From Mucilaginibacter galii (GTDB lineage: Bacteria > Bacteroidota > Bacteroidia > Sphingobacteriales > Sphingobacteriaceae): a stretch of DNA of 64,000 bases. Below, in pieces: positions 47,005 through 55,024 of this stretch (position 1 is its first letter; each line of letters begins with the position of its first letter). The notes under the pieces were generated by a model. That model had not been told where the DNA came from. It was given only the letters and a program-made list of their open reading frames with translations, and did not search any database. The position numbers and the translations under genes were made by a program. Location: contig NZ_BMDO01000006.1 in assembly GCF_014635825.1 (NCBI RefSeq), positions 248,001-312,000 of the forward strand. The letters are read 5' to 3'.

Positions 47005-48219
47005 ATGCCAAAAGAAATATCTGAACGCCCTAAAGTTTATCTTTCCAAAGTACATCTTAAAGGGTTCAAATCAATAGAAGATGTAACTATCGATTTTAAA
47101 AGAAATTTTAACGTACTAATTGGTAAAAATGGCTCTGGAAAATCAAACTTAATTGAATTGCTATTCAAGGCAATTAATTTTAACAGAAGTAGAGATAAAA
47201 TTTCATTTGAATTTGCTAAGATAACACTGTTATCAACCGATAACCACTTTTTCAGTTTCGAATTAGAGAGATTTTTGCGAAAGAACAACTTTATTAATAA
47301 TGATGAAATTGATGATAGAATTGGAGTAAAAGAAAGGTTTCTAATTGATGATACGCTTTTAATAGATGATCTAAATAAATACTCTGTCAGAAAAAAGATT
47401 GAATTTAATGGCAAAAATATTGCCTACTCGCACAACAAAAATATCCTTATTTCTAAAATGGGGTATCAACCAATATATTCTCTAATCATTAAATTTAATT
47501 CCCCTGAAAAATTAGATTTCATCAACGCTCCAGGTTCTTTAAAATATGATTTTGATGAAATTGTCGGCTTCTTAGATTATCCTGAAAGCATGAACTTTTT
47601 TACACCTATTATATTGGAAGTAGAATCATACTTTGAAGCACTTGAGGAAAATGATATAGACTTCAATACAATTAAGGTGGATGATATTTTAGATAAATTT
47701 AGAGTACAAGGCTCCATCTTAGAAAATCTTCAATTATATTCTCCGGTTGAAGATGTAAGATTTAGTCCTAACATGAATTTATATCATAATGATAACAATC
47801 TCATCGTAGATAATATCCGAATAGAATTTAAAGTAAATAATATTTGGATGCCTTGGTCTCAGTTATCTGATGGCACAAAACGATTATTTTATATCATTGC
47901 TGAAACCACTTACTCCAACGGTTTGGTATTAATTGAAGAACCTGAGTTAGGAGTTCATCCTCATCAATTCAATCTTTTAATGGACTTTTTAAAGACTCAA
48001 TCAGAGACAAAACAAATAATCATATCCACTCATTCTCCAAAAGCCTTAGACCATCTTTCAAAAGATGAATTAGACAGTATATTAATTGCAAGTTACGACC
48101 TGAAAAAGGGAACTCAAATTAGACATTTAACAACTACTGAAATTAAAAAAGCAAAAAAGTACATGAAAGAGGTTGGCTTTTTTAGCGATTACTGGATGCT
48201 TTCAGATTTAGAAGAATGA
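47005..48219 (+). CDS. AAA/ABC-type ATPase of a two-gene defence-like module
   Basis: SMC/OLD-like ATPase (404 aa). Walker A GKNGSGKS at residues 40-47, signature QLSDGTKRLFYII at about 286, Walker B LVLIEEPE at about 307, and the histidine switch IIISTHSPKALDHL at about 337. The middle about 200 residues form the insertion typical of AAA_21/AAA_15 proteins in phage-defence operons (PARIS AriA, AbiLi, RloA). There is no own TOPRIM domain; the next gene, overlapping by 4 bases, supplies one. The base composition is strikingly AT-rich compared with the ribosomal genes beside it, so it was probably acquired horizontally. The defence role is inferred. Confidence 0.8.
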   Translation: MPKEISERPKVYLSKVHLKGFKSIEDVTIDFKRNFNVLIGKNGSGKSNLIELLFKAINFNRSRDKISFEFAKITLLSTDNHFFSFELERFLRKNNFINNDEIDDRIGVKERFLIDDTLLIDDLNKYSVRKKIEFNGKNIAYSHNKNILISKMGYQPIYSLIIKFNSPEKLDFINAPGSLKYDFDEIVGFLDYPESMNFFTPIILEVESYFEALEENDIDFNTIKVDDILDKFRVQGSILENLQLYSPVEDVRFSPNMNLYHNDNNLIVDNIRIEFKVNNIWMPWSQLSDGTKRLFYIIAETTYSNGLVLIEEPELGVHPHQFNLLMDFLKTQSETKQIIISTHSPKALDHLSKDELDSILIASYDLKKGTQIRHLTTTEIKKAKKYMKEVGFFSDYWMLSDLEE

Positions 48220-48791
48220 TAAGAGTAGGCCTTGTAGGAGAAGATCCAAATGATACAGCTTCAATAAAACACCTTTTAGAGAAGAAGTATTCCAACAAAG
48301 TAAAATTTCTTCCATTGGCACGAAGAATAAGAGGAGATCAATTAGAAAGTGCTAAATTGAGGAAAAGTTTACCAATAGAATTTACTGAAAATAAGTGCAG
48401 TTTTGTTATTTACATTAGAGACTTGGATGCTTTTGAATCACAAAGCGCCAAAGTTCAAGAACGAAAAAGATGGTTCAAAAGCTTAGATTCCGTAATCAAT
48501 AACAAGGGTATATTGCTGTTAAATATATGGGAGTTAGAAGCGCTAATACTGGGTGATATTGATACTTTTAATAGTATCTATAAAATCAATCATAAGTTTT
48601 CAAGTAACCCCATGCTTCAAGACAAGCCTAAAGAGCTACTTAAGCGTATAACATCTCATACTAATAAACAATATAAAGAAGCCCACTGTCCTGAATTATT
48701 TAAGCTATTAGACATTGATAAAATTGAGAAAAGCTGCTTGTGCTTCAAAAATTTCATTGCTGATTTCGAAAAAAAGCTAAAGAAGCCTTAG
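48216..48791 (+). CDS. TOPRIM-like partner protein (191 aa)
   Basis: Starts inside the ATPase stop (ATGA overlap), so translation is coupled. TOPRIM-like residues are visible: GLVGEDPNDTASIKHLL with the conserved Glu at residue 9, IYIRDLDAFE with Asp 69 and Asp 71, and a later acidic WELEALILGD (Glu 106, Glu 108). This layout resembles DUF4276/RloB/AbiLii-type effectors, which are thought to act as nucleases under control of their ATPase. There is no exact family match by eye. Composition is AT-rich like the ATPase. The role as toxin or effector is inferred. Confidence 0.7.
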   Translation: MIRVGLVGEDPNDTASIKHLLEKKYSNKVKFLPLARRIRGDQLESAKLRKSLPIEFTENKCSFVIYIRDLDAFESQSAKVQERKRWFKSLDSVINNKGILLLNIWELEALILGDIDTFNSIYKINHKFSSNPMLQDKPKELLKRITSHTNKQYKEAHCPELFKLLDIDKIEKSCLCFKNFIADFEKKLKKP

Positions 48792-48830
48792 TAAAATTCT
48801 GCCACTTAGTTAACGATTTTGATTACCACC

Positions 48831-48867
48831 AAAAAAGCCGCTTAACCCAACAGGGCTAAGCGGCTTA
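48831..48867 (-). terminator. Terminator of the Spy-like gene
   Basis: AAGCCGCTTA / TAAGCGGCTT hairpin (48835-48866) with a T-run on the minus strand (A-run before 48836). It also lies downstream of the TOPRIM-like gene. Confidence 0.8.
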
Positions 48868-48890
48868 CCTCAAATCAAACAATCTACTGT

Positions 48891-49331
48891 TTATACTTTA
48901 CTGGGTTTATTATGTTTTAATTCCCCTTTGGCATGACGGCCTTTAAATATCTCTTTCATTTGCGCTTTTTGGGCATCGGTCAATGTGGCTACAAAAGCTT
49001 TGCGGTTAGCTTTGTTTTGTACTCTGTTTGCAGCCATTACTTCCTTTTGGGTAGAGGTTAAGGTAGCGGCCAGTTTGGCTTTACGTTCTTTACGGGGTAC
49101 GGCTTTATCGGCCAGGATAGCTTTTTGCTCAGCTGTTAAAGTAGCTTTGAAAGCCTTTGCCGCTTCTCTGTGCTTTTGTTTGTTTTGTTTCAGCATAGCT
49201 TGCTGGTCGGCGGTTAAAATAGCTTTAAACTTACCTTTTGCATGGCCGGCTTGGGTTTGTGCATGAGCGCCAAATACAAAAGCAGATACCAGTAAGGCAA
49301 TTAGGGCGAGGGATTTCATTATCTTTTTCAT
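48891..49331 (-). CDS. Periplasmic Spy/CpxP-like protein with LTxxQ repeats
   Basis: Signal peptide (MKKIMKSLALIALLVSAFVF, cleaved near GAHAQ). The mature part is lysine- and alanine-rich and all-helical, with four copies of an LT-x-x-Q motif: ILTADQQAML, TLTAEQKAILA, TLTSTQKEVMA and TLTDAQKAQMK. LTxxQ repeats define the Spy/CpxP periplasmic chaperone family, though these proteins usually carry two. 146 aa. Confidence 0.7.
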   Translation of the reverse strand: MKKIMKSLALIALLVSAFVFGAHAQTQAGHAKGKFKAILTADQQAMLKQNKQKHREAAKAFKATLTAEQKAILADKAVPRKERKAKLAATLTSTQKEVMAANRVQNKANRKAFVATLTDAQKAQMKEIFKGRHAKGELKHNKPSKV

Positions 49332-49635
49332 GTTATTTTCTGTTTATTTTAATGAATAGATAGAAACCGGAACCAAAGGTTTAAGTAACATTTTTGTGCT
49401 AAACAACTGACTATTTTTTGAATCGCAATAAAACCGATTAACACTCATCACCAAAACTGCCATCGGTTACCAAGTTTCATCAAACGTTTAAATAAGATAC
49501 TAACAAGGCAATGATAGAAACTCGCTATCATTGTCAGTACAGTTCCTAAATCTTAACTGAATAAACTGTACTTGATATAGAACTGAGTTATTAAATAGCG
49601 AACGGAAACAAACCATCCTGAAATTTAAAGCGTTA
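49332..49635. other. 304-base region with two hairpins
   Basis: Between the Spy-like gene (start at right end, minus) and the stop of the 49636 operon (minus). It contains two perfect inverted repeats (listed) and a possible weak promoter for the Spy-like gene. No gene seen. Confidence 0.5.
49509..49572. repeat. Pair of perfect 9-bp inverted repeats
   Basis: CAATGATAG-N7-CTATCATTG at 49509-49533 and AGTACAGTT-N19-AACTGTACT at 49536-49572. They are adjacent, lie downstream of the radical SAM operon, and are not followed by T-runs. They may end the operon transcript or serve as operator sites. Confidence 0.6.
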
Positions 49636-49908
49636 TTAATTCATGCTCCCCATATGGAAGTTGTTAACGCAGGTACCAAAGCCAATGACTACCACTAAAA
49701 CAGCGCCCAAAAACCAGGCCCAACGCTTAGTTACCAATGCTGTTACAGTAGATACCAGGCCATGAAACAGGGAAATAAAAAAAGCAACTACACCTCCTTC
49801 CTGGGGCTCAACTGCGAGGCACATCAACGTATATAATATAAAAACGCCCAGATTTATGCCTAAGATGGCAATATCTGACAGTTGCTTTTTAGGTTGAATA
49901 GGCTCCAT
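49636..49908 (-). CDS. Small three-helix membrane protein of the radical SAM operon
   Basis: 90 aa with three hydrophobic helices (IAILGINLGVFILYTLMCLA, GGVVAFFISLFHGLVSTV, FLGAVLVVVIGFGTCVNN). Its ATG overlaps the radical SAM stop by one base, so it is the third gene of a coupled operon. No known family; likely a membrane accessory factor. Confidence 0.65.
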   Translation of the reverse strand: MEPIQPKKQLSDIAILGINLGVFILYTLMCLAVEPQEGGVVAFFISLFHGLVSTVTALVTKRWAWFLGAVLVVVIGFGTCVNNFHMGSMN

Positions 49909-51308
49909 TACATTACCGGTATTTCGTTTCGTAAGGTTTCGAGGTAAGCTGCTTTATCATCCCGGTAAAAGAGGTTCATGGTTTCGAAGGGGATAATGTT
50001 CATATCCTTATTTACGATGTGCACGCACGATTTTTTGATGGCGCGCACATCAAAATTCTGTGCATCAATAAAGTTCATAATAATAACCCGGAATAAATTG
50101 TCATAACTCAACCCCGGCGCATCAATATCCGGCAGGCAGCACATGATAGATTTTAAGTGCTCTTTAGCAACATCTACCGAATTACCGGTACTGAACATGT
50201 GCAGCAAATGGCTTTTCAACAACTCGTCCTGCTCATAAACAATAGTATTGCGCGAGTTATCCAGCAGGTCGTTCGGGTCTATCATCCGCGTAAGCGGGAA
50301 CACACAGTCGCCCAGTTTAAGGGCATAACCCATCACCAGCGCATCGGGGTTACAGGGCACAGGCAGTAAGTCGGCTGCGGTAAAAATATCGGTTTGCTCT
50401 AATATGGCCGTTCGTACTTCGGTCATGGTATAACGGTCTGTTGCGGGGTTAAAGTTTTCTAACCTGCCTGCCTGTTGGGTGGGTTGCAGGGTAACGCCCC
50501 TTACACAACGCTGCTGCAAGCCGTATTCTATAATTTTACCTATCTCATCGGTGTTTAAACCCTTTTGCAGGGTAACCACCAGCGTGGTAGACAGGTTGTA
50601 TTTATTCAGATTTTCAATAGCTTTGCTCCTCACCTCACGCAAATCTTCGCCACGTAATTGCTCTAAGGCTTCTTTCTTAAATGAATCAAATTGGAGGTAG
50701 ATCTCAAAATCGGGCGCGTAAGTGGCCAGTCGTGCAACAAAAGCTTCGTCTTTAGCTATACGAATGCCGTTTGTATTTACCATCAAGTGCTTAATGGGTT
50801 TGCGTTTGGCAATATCCAGTATTTCAAAAAATTGCGGGTGTACCGTGGGCTCGCCACCGCTTATCTGCACTACATCGGGCTCACCCTCGTTGGCTACAAT
50901 CACATCGAGCATTTGCTCAATCTCTCCCAGCGTGCGGTGGCGACCATAATGGGGCGACGACATGGCATAGCAGGTTGGGCAAGCCAGGTTGCAGCGGTCT
51001 GTCACTTCAATAACGGTTAAGCAAGAATGCTGTTCATGGTCGCGGCACAGGCCGCAATCGTACGGGCAGCCGTAATGGGTAGCCGTATTAAACTTGAGCG
51101 GCATTTCGCTGCGCTTGGCATAATTGCGGCAGTTTTTGTAGTATTCAATATCGGTAGCTATCAGCACTTTTTCAAAGCCGTGAAAACGGCAGTTCTTGTG
51201 CATGTATACCTTATCATCCTCAAAAACTATTTTAGCATCAACACGCCTGAGGCAGGTAGAGCATAAACTAATAGTAAAATCATAATATACGTACGGACGC
51301 TCAGGCAT
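49908..51308 (-). CDS. Radical SAM protein resembling tetraether synthase Tes
   Basis: Radical SAM cluster CNLACPTCYA with cysteines at 106, 110 and 113, and GGEPTVHPQ as the SAM-contact loop. Before it lies a second set: C16-x2-C19, C40-x2-H43 (rubredoxin-like) and CPYDCGLC (C81, C85, C88). The block GCPYDCGLCRDHEQHSCLTV and the initial CxxC/CxxH finger match, from memory, the Methanocaldococcus MJ0619/Tes family, which joins lipid tails between two phospholipids. 466 aa, close to Tes. Its neighbour upstream is an Lgt paralogue (8-base overlap), so a membrane lipid or lipoprotein substrate is the natural guess. No experimental basis here. Confidence 0.75.
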   Translation of the reverse strand: MPERPYVYYDFTISLCSTCLRRVDAKIVFEDDKVYMHKNCRFHGFEKVLIATDIEYYKNCRNYAKRSEMPLKFNTATHYGCPYDCGLCRDHEQHSCLTVIEVTDRCNLACPTCYAMSSPHYGRHRTLGEIEQMLDVIVANEGEPDVVQISGGEPTVHPQFFEILDIAKRKPIKHLMVNTNGIRIAKDEAFVARLATYAPDFEIYLQFDSFKKEALEQLRGEDLREVRSKAIENLNKYNLSTTLVVTLQKGLNTDEIGKIIEYGLQQRCVRGVTLQPTQQAGRLENFNPATDRYTMTEVRTAILEQTDIFTAADLLPVPCNPDALVMGYALKLGDCVFPLTRMIDPNDLLDNSRNTIVYEQDELLKSHLLHMFSTGNSVDVAKEHLKSIMCCLPDIDAPGLSYDNLFRVIIMNFIDAQNFDVRAIKKSCVHIVNKDMNIIPFETMNLFYRDDKAAYLETLRNEIPVM

Positions 51309-52050
51309 AAGCTTTCAGGTTTTTAGATGGATATAGAATTACTTTGTAATAATAAGCTAAACCCGCCAAACTTGCTAACTGCAATACCGATAATCCGAAA
51401 TTAAACACAAAGCCGGGCTTTATAAATTCTATACAAAAGCGAAAGATGAGGTAGCCTACCATCAGGATCTTAAACCTGGCTCCATTAGCCAGTTCGTATC
51501 TCTTCTCTAAGCCTGCAAGTGCCAGCCAAAGCAACACCCAAAACAGCATTTCGTATAAACTGGTAGGGTGCCGGGGCACGCCATCGCCCAGGTTAATGGC
51601 CCAGGGCAGGTTGCTGGGGGTGCCGTAGGTGCCGTCGGTCAATCCTGCTAAAAAACAACCTGTACGGCCAATAATCATACTTACAATGATGGGATAAACC
51701 ATCAAATCGCCGGAAGATACGGTTACTCCTATTTGCTTTTTGGTAAGTTCGACTCCTAATAAGCCGCCAAGTAAACCGCCTATAATAGTGGTATTGGCCA
51801 TAAAGTACATCCAGTCCATTTGGCTAAGCTTTTGGGGCTGCTCTAAAATACCCAAACAGTGCGACCCTAAGAAAGCGCCTATGGCAGCACCCACAAAAAT
51901 GATCATGCGGTGATTGTCGCTAATGGTATCTTTCTCGTTTTTGCGCAAATATGTGTAGTACCTGTAGCCTGCGGCATAGGCGATGGTTTCGCACAAGAAA
52001 TGGATAGAGATTTCGGACTTACCGAGCGGGATATTTAGCGGAAAATGCAA
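51301..52050 (-). CDS. Lgt-like paralogue with altered active site
   Basis: Polytopic membrane protein (249 aa) of the prolipoprotein diacylglyceryl transferase fold: GRTGCFLAGLTDGTYGTPSN, PWAINLGDGVPRHPTSLYEM and about seven helices. In true Lgt the HGG motif carries the catalytic His103 and GRIGN has Asn146; here those positions read IGG and GRTGC. So it is a paralogue rather than the housekeeping Lgt. Its start is at 52050, and it overlaps the radical SAM start by 8 bases. A lipid-handling role is inferred from the fold. Confidence 0.75.
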   Translation of the reverse strand: MHFPLNIPLGKSEISIHFLCETIAYAAGYRYYTYLRKNEKDTISDNHRMIIFVGAAIGAFLGSHCLGILEQPQKLSQMDWMYFMANTTIIGGLLGGLLGVELTKKQIGVTVSSGDLMVYPIIVSMIIGRTGCFLAGLTDGTYGTPSNLPWAINLGDGVPRHPTSLYEMLFWVLLWLALAGLEKRYELANGARFKILMVGYLIFRFCIEFIKPGFVFNFGLSVLQLASLAGLAYYYKVILYPSKNLKAYA

Positions 52051-52191
52051 AACATTATAATGAGCTACTAAAGTAAATACATCTTAGAAATAAATCTCAT
52101 TATTTTTTACTTGATAATTAATCTTTATGTATAACCTTAATTAACTGCAAGTTAAGGCATTTTTGATAGCTTAATATAAATTTTTTTCCTA

Positions 52192-52199
52192 TAATTTTG
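52192..52199 (+). promoter_or_regulatory. -7 element before the sensor kinase
   Basis: TAATTTTG fits TAnnTTTG, 51 bases upstream of the TTG start at 52250. Confidence 0.4.
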
Positions 52200-52249
52200 C
52201 CGATTAATTTCGTTGCTAATTATACCGATTATCATAACGCTAACTTTAC

Positions 52250-53497
52250 TTGATAACGCCTTTTACACTTTTAAAACCCGCACCCATTTGCGGAACAAAC
52301 TGCCTGCAAACCCATGAGCACCTAAACGGTGCACCTAAAGCCAACCTGGCTAACCAGGCAGCCGACTTTTTTACCAACCTGTTTGATACCAGCAGCTGGC
52401 CCCCGCGCTGGCACTGTGGCACCTGGACAGATTTTCATGGCTGGGTTTACATCATATCTGATATAGCCATTTGGGCATCTTACTTTTTGATCCCGGTATT
52501 GCTCATCAGGATGGTTACCAAACGTAAAGATGTACCTTTTCTCAAAATTTTTTGGCTGTTTGGTGCCTTTATTATCTTATGCGGCACCACACACTTAATT
52601 GATGCTGCCATTTTTTGGTGGCCGGCTTACAGGCTAAGTGCCTTGTTACGTTTTTTAACCGCTGTAGTATCTTGTGTTACCGTATTTGCTTTATATAAAG
52701 TGCTGCCTGAGATATTTTCGCTTCGCTCCGTGGCCGACCTCGAGCACGAAATTAAAGAACGCAAAGCCATAGAGATCAAATTGGAGGCCCATGAAATTGC
52801 TCTTAACAATTCTTTGGAGCTACTGTCGCAGCATAACCAGCAGCTTAAAAACTTTACGCACATTCTCTCGCACAATATTCGTAACCACGCCAGTAATATA
52901 GCCCTGCTTACAGAATTGCTAGATACGAGTTTGATGAATGAAGACGATGCCGATGTGATACACAAAATCAAAAAAGTATCTGACGGGTTGAATACCACGC
53001 TGAACGACCTTTCGGCAGCGATAAAAATACGTGAAAGTGTTTTGAAACCCGAAAATCTGCACTTTAAAGCCGTTACCCAGAAAGTTATCAGTATACTTGA
53101 CACTGATTTGAACATTAACCGTGCTGTGGTCAATGTAGATTTTAAGGTAGAAACGGTTAGTTTTCCAAGTATCTACCTCGAAAGTATTTTAATGAATTTA
53201 ATATCTAACAGCATCAAATACCGCAAAGAAGACACACCTCCGCAAATAAATATTCGTACATATAAAAACGAAAACGGGCATACGGTGTTGGAACACGCAG
53301 ACAACGGCGTAGGAATTGATTTAGCCTTACACGGAGATAAGATTTTTGGCCTTTACAAAACATTCCATCAAAACAAAAACGCCAACGGGGTAGGTTTATT
53401 TTTGGTTAAAAACCAGGTAGAAACTCAGGGAGGGCAAATTATTGCAGAAAGCCAACCCAACCACGGCACTACTTTTAAAATAATATTTAATGAATAA
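52250..53497 (+). CDS. Ethylene-receptor-like sensor histidine kinase
   Basis: 415 aa starting with TTG (a stop codon lies in frame 9 bases upstream and no ATG precedes the domain). Residues 65-150 form three membrane helices: YIISDIAIWASYFLIP, FGAFIILCGTTHLIDA and LTAVVSCVTVFALYK. Asp71, Tyr78, Ile108, Cys111 and His115 match the ethylene/copper-binding residues of Arabidopsis ETR1 (Asp25, Tyr32, Ile62, Cys65, His69). Then a coiled linker and a kinase core: His208 in LSHNIRNHASN, N-box ILMNLISNSIKYR and G-box ADNGVGIDL. The response regulator gene overlaps by 8 bases. Ligand binding is inferred. Confidence 0.85.
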   Translation: MITPFTLLKPAPICGTNCLQTHEHLNGAPKANLANQAADFFTNLFDTSSWPPRWHCGTWTDFHGWVYIISDIAIWASYFLIPVLLIRMVTKRKDVPFLKIFWLFGAFIILCGTTHLIDAAIFWWPAYRLSALLRFLTAVVSCVTVFALYKVLPEIFSLRSVADLEHEIKERKAIEIKLEAHEIALNNSLELLSQHNQQLKNFTHILSHNIRNHASNIALLTELLDTSLMNEDDADVIHKIKKVSDGLNTTLNDLSAAIKIRESVLKPENLHFKAVTQKVISILDTDLNINRAVVNVDFKVETVSFPSIYLESILMNLISNSIKYRKEDTPPQINIRTYKNENGHTVLEHADNGVGIDLALHGDKIFGLYKTFHQNKNANGVGLFLVKNQVETQGGQIIAESQPNHGTTFKIIFNE

Positions 53498-53891
53498 AAT
53501 TGATACTTTATGTGTTATTGATGATGACGATATATACACTTTCACCATCAGGAAAATAATTAAGATTGCCGACGTTACCCACAACACCATTTTTTTTGAG
53601 AATGGTAAAACAGCCATCGATTACTTCAACGAGCGTAAGCACGACGCAGCACTTTTACCTGAACTTATCCTGCTCGACCTGAACATGCCCGTGCTTGATG
53701 GATGGCAGTTTTTAGATAAGTTTATTGAGTTGAAACCCGTATTGCAAAAACAGATCACGGTGTACATCGTAAGTTCATCAATAGATGAAAGTGATTATAG
53801 CCGGGCGGCCTCTATAGAACAGGTATCAGACTTTTTGGTAAAACCTGTAACTGTAAATCAACTTAAAGAACTGGTTATTAATTTAAATTAA
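53490..53891 (+). CDS. CheY-like response regulator
   Basis: Single receiver domain (133 aa): acidic triad DDDD at 11-14, phosphoacceptor Asp63 in LLDLNMPVLDGWQF, and the conserved Lys in FLVKPV. There is no output domain, so it acts by protein contact. It overlaps the sensor kinase by 8 bases and is its likely partner. Such single-domain regulators are common in Bacteroidota phosphorelays. Confidence 0.92.
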   Translation: MNKIDTLCVIDDDDIYTFTIRKIIKIADVTHNTIFFENGKTAIDYFNERKHDAALLPELILLDLNMPVLDGWQFLDKFIELKPVLQKQITVYIVSSSIDESDYSRAASIEQVSDFLVKPVTVNQLKELVINLN

Positions 53892-54283
53892 CCGTAAGCC
53901 GGTTCAATTAAATCCCACAAGTTACCATACAGATCTGCAAATACGGCTACGGTGCCGTAGGACTCTTTGCGTACAGGGCCGGTAAATACAATGCCCTGTT
54001 GCTGCATGTGCGCATAATCGCGCTTAAAGTTATCAGTGTATAAAAACAACGCCACGCGACCGCCGGTTTGTTTACCCACACTCCGGCGCTGCGCAGCTGT
54101 AGCCGCCTTGGCCAGCAGTAAGCAGGTTTGGGCCGAACCCGGCGGGGCTACACGTACCCACCGTTTGGTATCGGTAAGCGCGGTATCTTCCACCAGCGTA
54201 AAGCATAGCTTATTTGTATAAAAATCAATGGCTTCATCATAATCATGAACAACCAGGGTTACCAGGGCAATAAACTGCTTCAT
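53888..54283 (-). CDS. VOC-family protein (glyoxalase/bleomycin-resistance fold)
   Basis: 131 aa, starting MKQFIALVTLVVHDYDEAID with FYTNKLCFTLVED, the paired beta-alpha-beta-beta-beta units of the VOC fold. A later ALFLYTDNFKRDYAHMQQQG and YGTVAVFADLYGNLWDLIEP ends the second unit, with the metal-ligand Glu in LIEP. Substrate unknown. It converges with the response regulator, overlapping by 4 bases. Confidence 0.85.
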   Translation of the reverse strand: MKQFIALVTLVVHDYDEAIDFYTNKLCFTLVEDTALTDTKRWVRVAPPGSAQTCLLLAKAATAAQRRSVGKQTGGRVALFLYTDNFKRDYAHMQQQGIVFTGPVRKESYGTVAVFADLYGNLWDLIEPAYG

Positions 54284-54463
54284 GCGTTGCTATTTCTGTA
54301 TGTGATCTTCATATAACCATTCAGAAATTAAAGTTATTAAAACACTTTTAGAGCGCCGGGATTTATTTTAAACCGGGAAGAGAAGTGCGTGCAAAATTGC
54401 CCCGTTTATCTACAAACTTTCTTTAAACAATAGAGTTGATAATATGAGGGAATTAAAACACTA

Positions 54464-54811
54464 ATGTCGGCTATATTTTTTTCTATTGATACGGATATGC
54501 CTATTATGGTAATACCCGATACACAGGCTCATGCCAACGGACATGATGTAATAACTTATACGTATAGTGTTTATAGAGATACCAGCGCAAGCAACCCGGC
54601 GCTGGAACGCAGCAAAGAAAGCGAGCTGCACTTACAAAAACATACTGACCCTAACTATATGGGCTATATTACCTTCGAAGACCCGGGCAAGCTATTCACT
54701 TATACGGCCGATGGTAAACAGGAACTTAGTTCGGACCAGGTAGAAGAGATCATTGAACAGATAAGCCATTACCGCGACAACCCAAGCATGTGGCGGCATT
54801 TACATCAATAA
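54464..54811 (+). CDS. Small soluble protein of unknown function (115 aa)
   Basis: No family recognised. The N-terminus could instead begin at the internal ATG 54497 (MPIMVIPDTQ), which skips a hydrophobic start. The body is mixed: HDVITYTYSVYRDTSASNP, then a helical end (SDQVEEIIEQISHYRDNPSM). It lies 16 bases before a 50-codon gene on the same strand; the two are probably cotranscribed. Confidence 0.55.
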   Translation: MSAIFFSIDTDMPIMVIPDTQAHANGHDVITYTYSVYRDTSASNPALERSKESELHLQKHTDPNYMGYITFEDPGKLFTYTADGKQELSSDQVEEIIEQISHYRDNPSMWRHLHQ

Positions 54812-54827
54812 TTAATTTACAAGAGCT

Positions 54828-54980
54828 ATGGAATACCAGGTAGGCGATGCCGTAAGTACCCCAAGGGGCAACGGTTACATTAACGATATTATAGACGACC
54901 AGGTAATTGTTGACCTGATAGATGGCGACGATCACCGCGAAATGTTTAACAAGGAAGATATAGCACCGTTACCGGAGTAG
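54828..54980 (+). CDS. Small acidic protein (50 aa)
   Basis: Reads MEYQVGDAVSTPRGNGYIND, then IIDDQVIVDLIDGDDHREMF and NKEDIAPLPE. The pattern xGDxVxTPxGxGxIxxI..V.VxLxDG resembles a small SH3/KOW-like barrel as in HypC-like or CarD-like domains. Function unknown, but a clean frame with start and stop and a domain-like pattern support a real gene. Confidence 0.6.
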   Translation: MEYQVGDAVSTPRGNGYINDIIDDQVIVDLIDGDDHREMFNKEDIAPLPE

Positions 54981-55012
54981 CCCCTCACAACCCTCCCCGG
55001 GAAGGGAGGGCT
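54981..55012. repeat. GC-rich palindromic repeat D, copy 1
   Basis: CCCTCACAACCCTCCCCGGG-like sequence; CCCTCCC and GGGAGGG face each other between convergent genes (the 50-aa gene and thrC). It may terminate transcription on both sides. Confidence 0.65.
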
Positions 55013-55024
55013 TTGAGTACTTAT

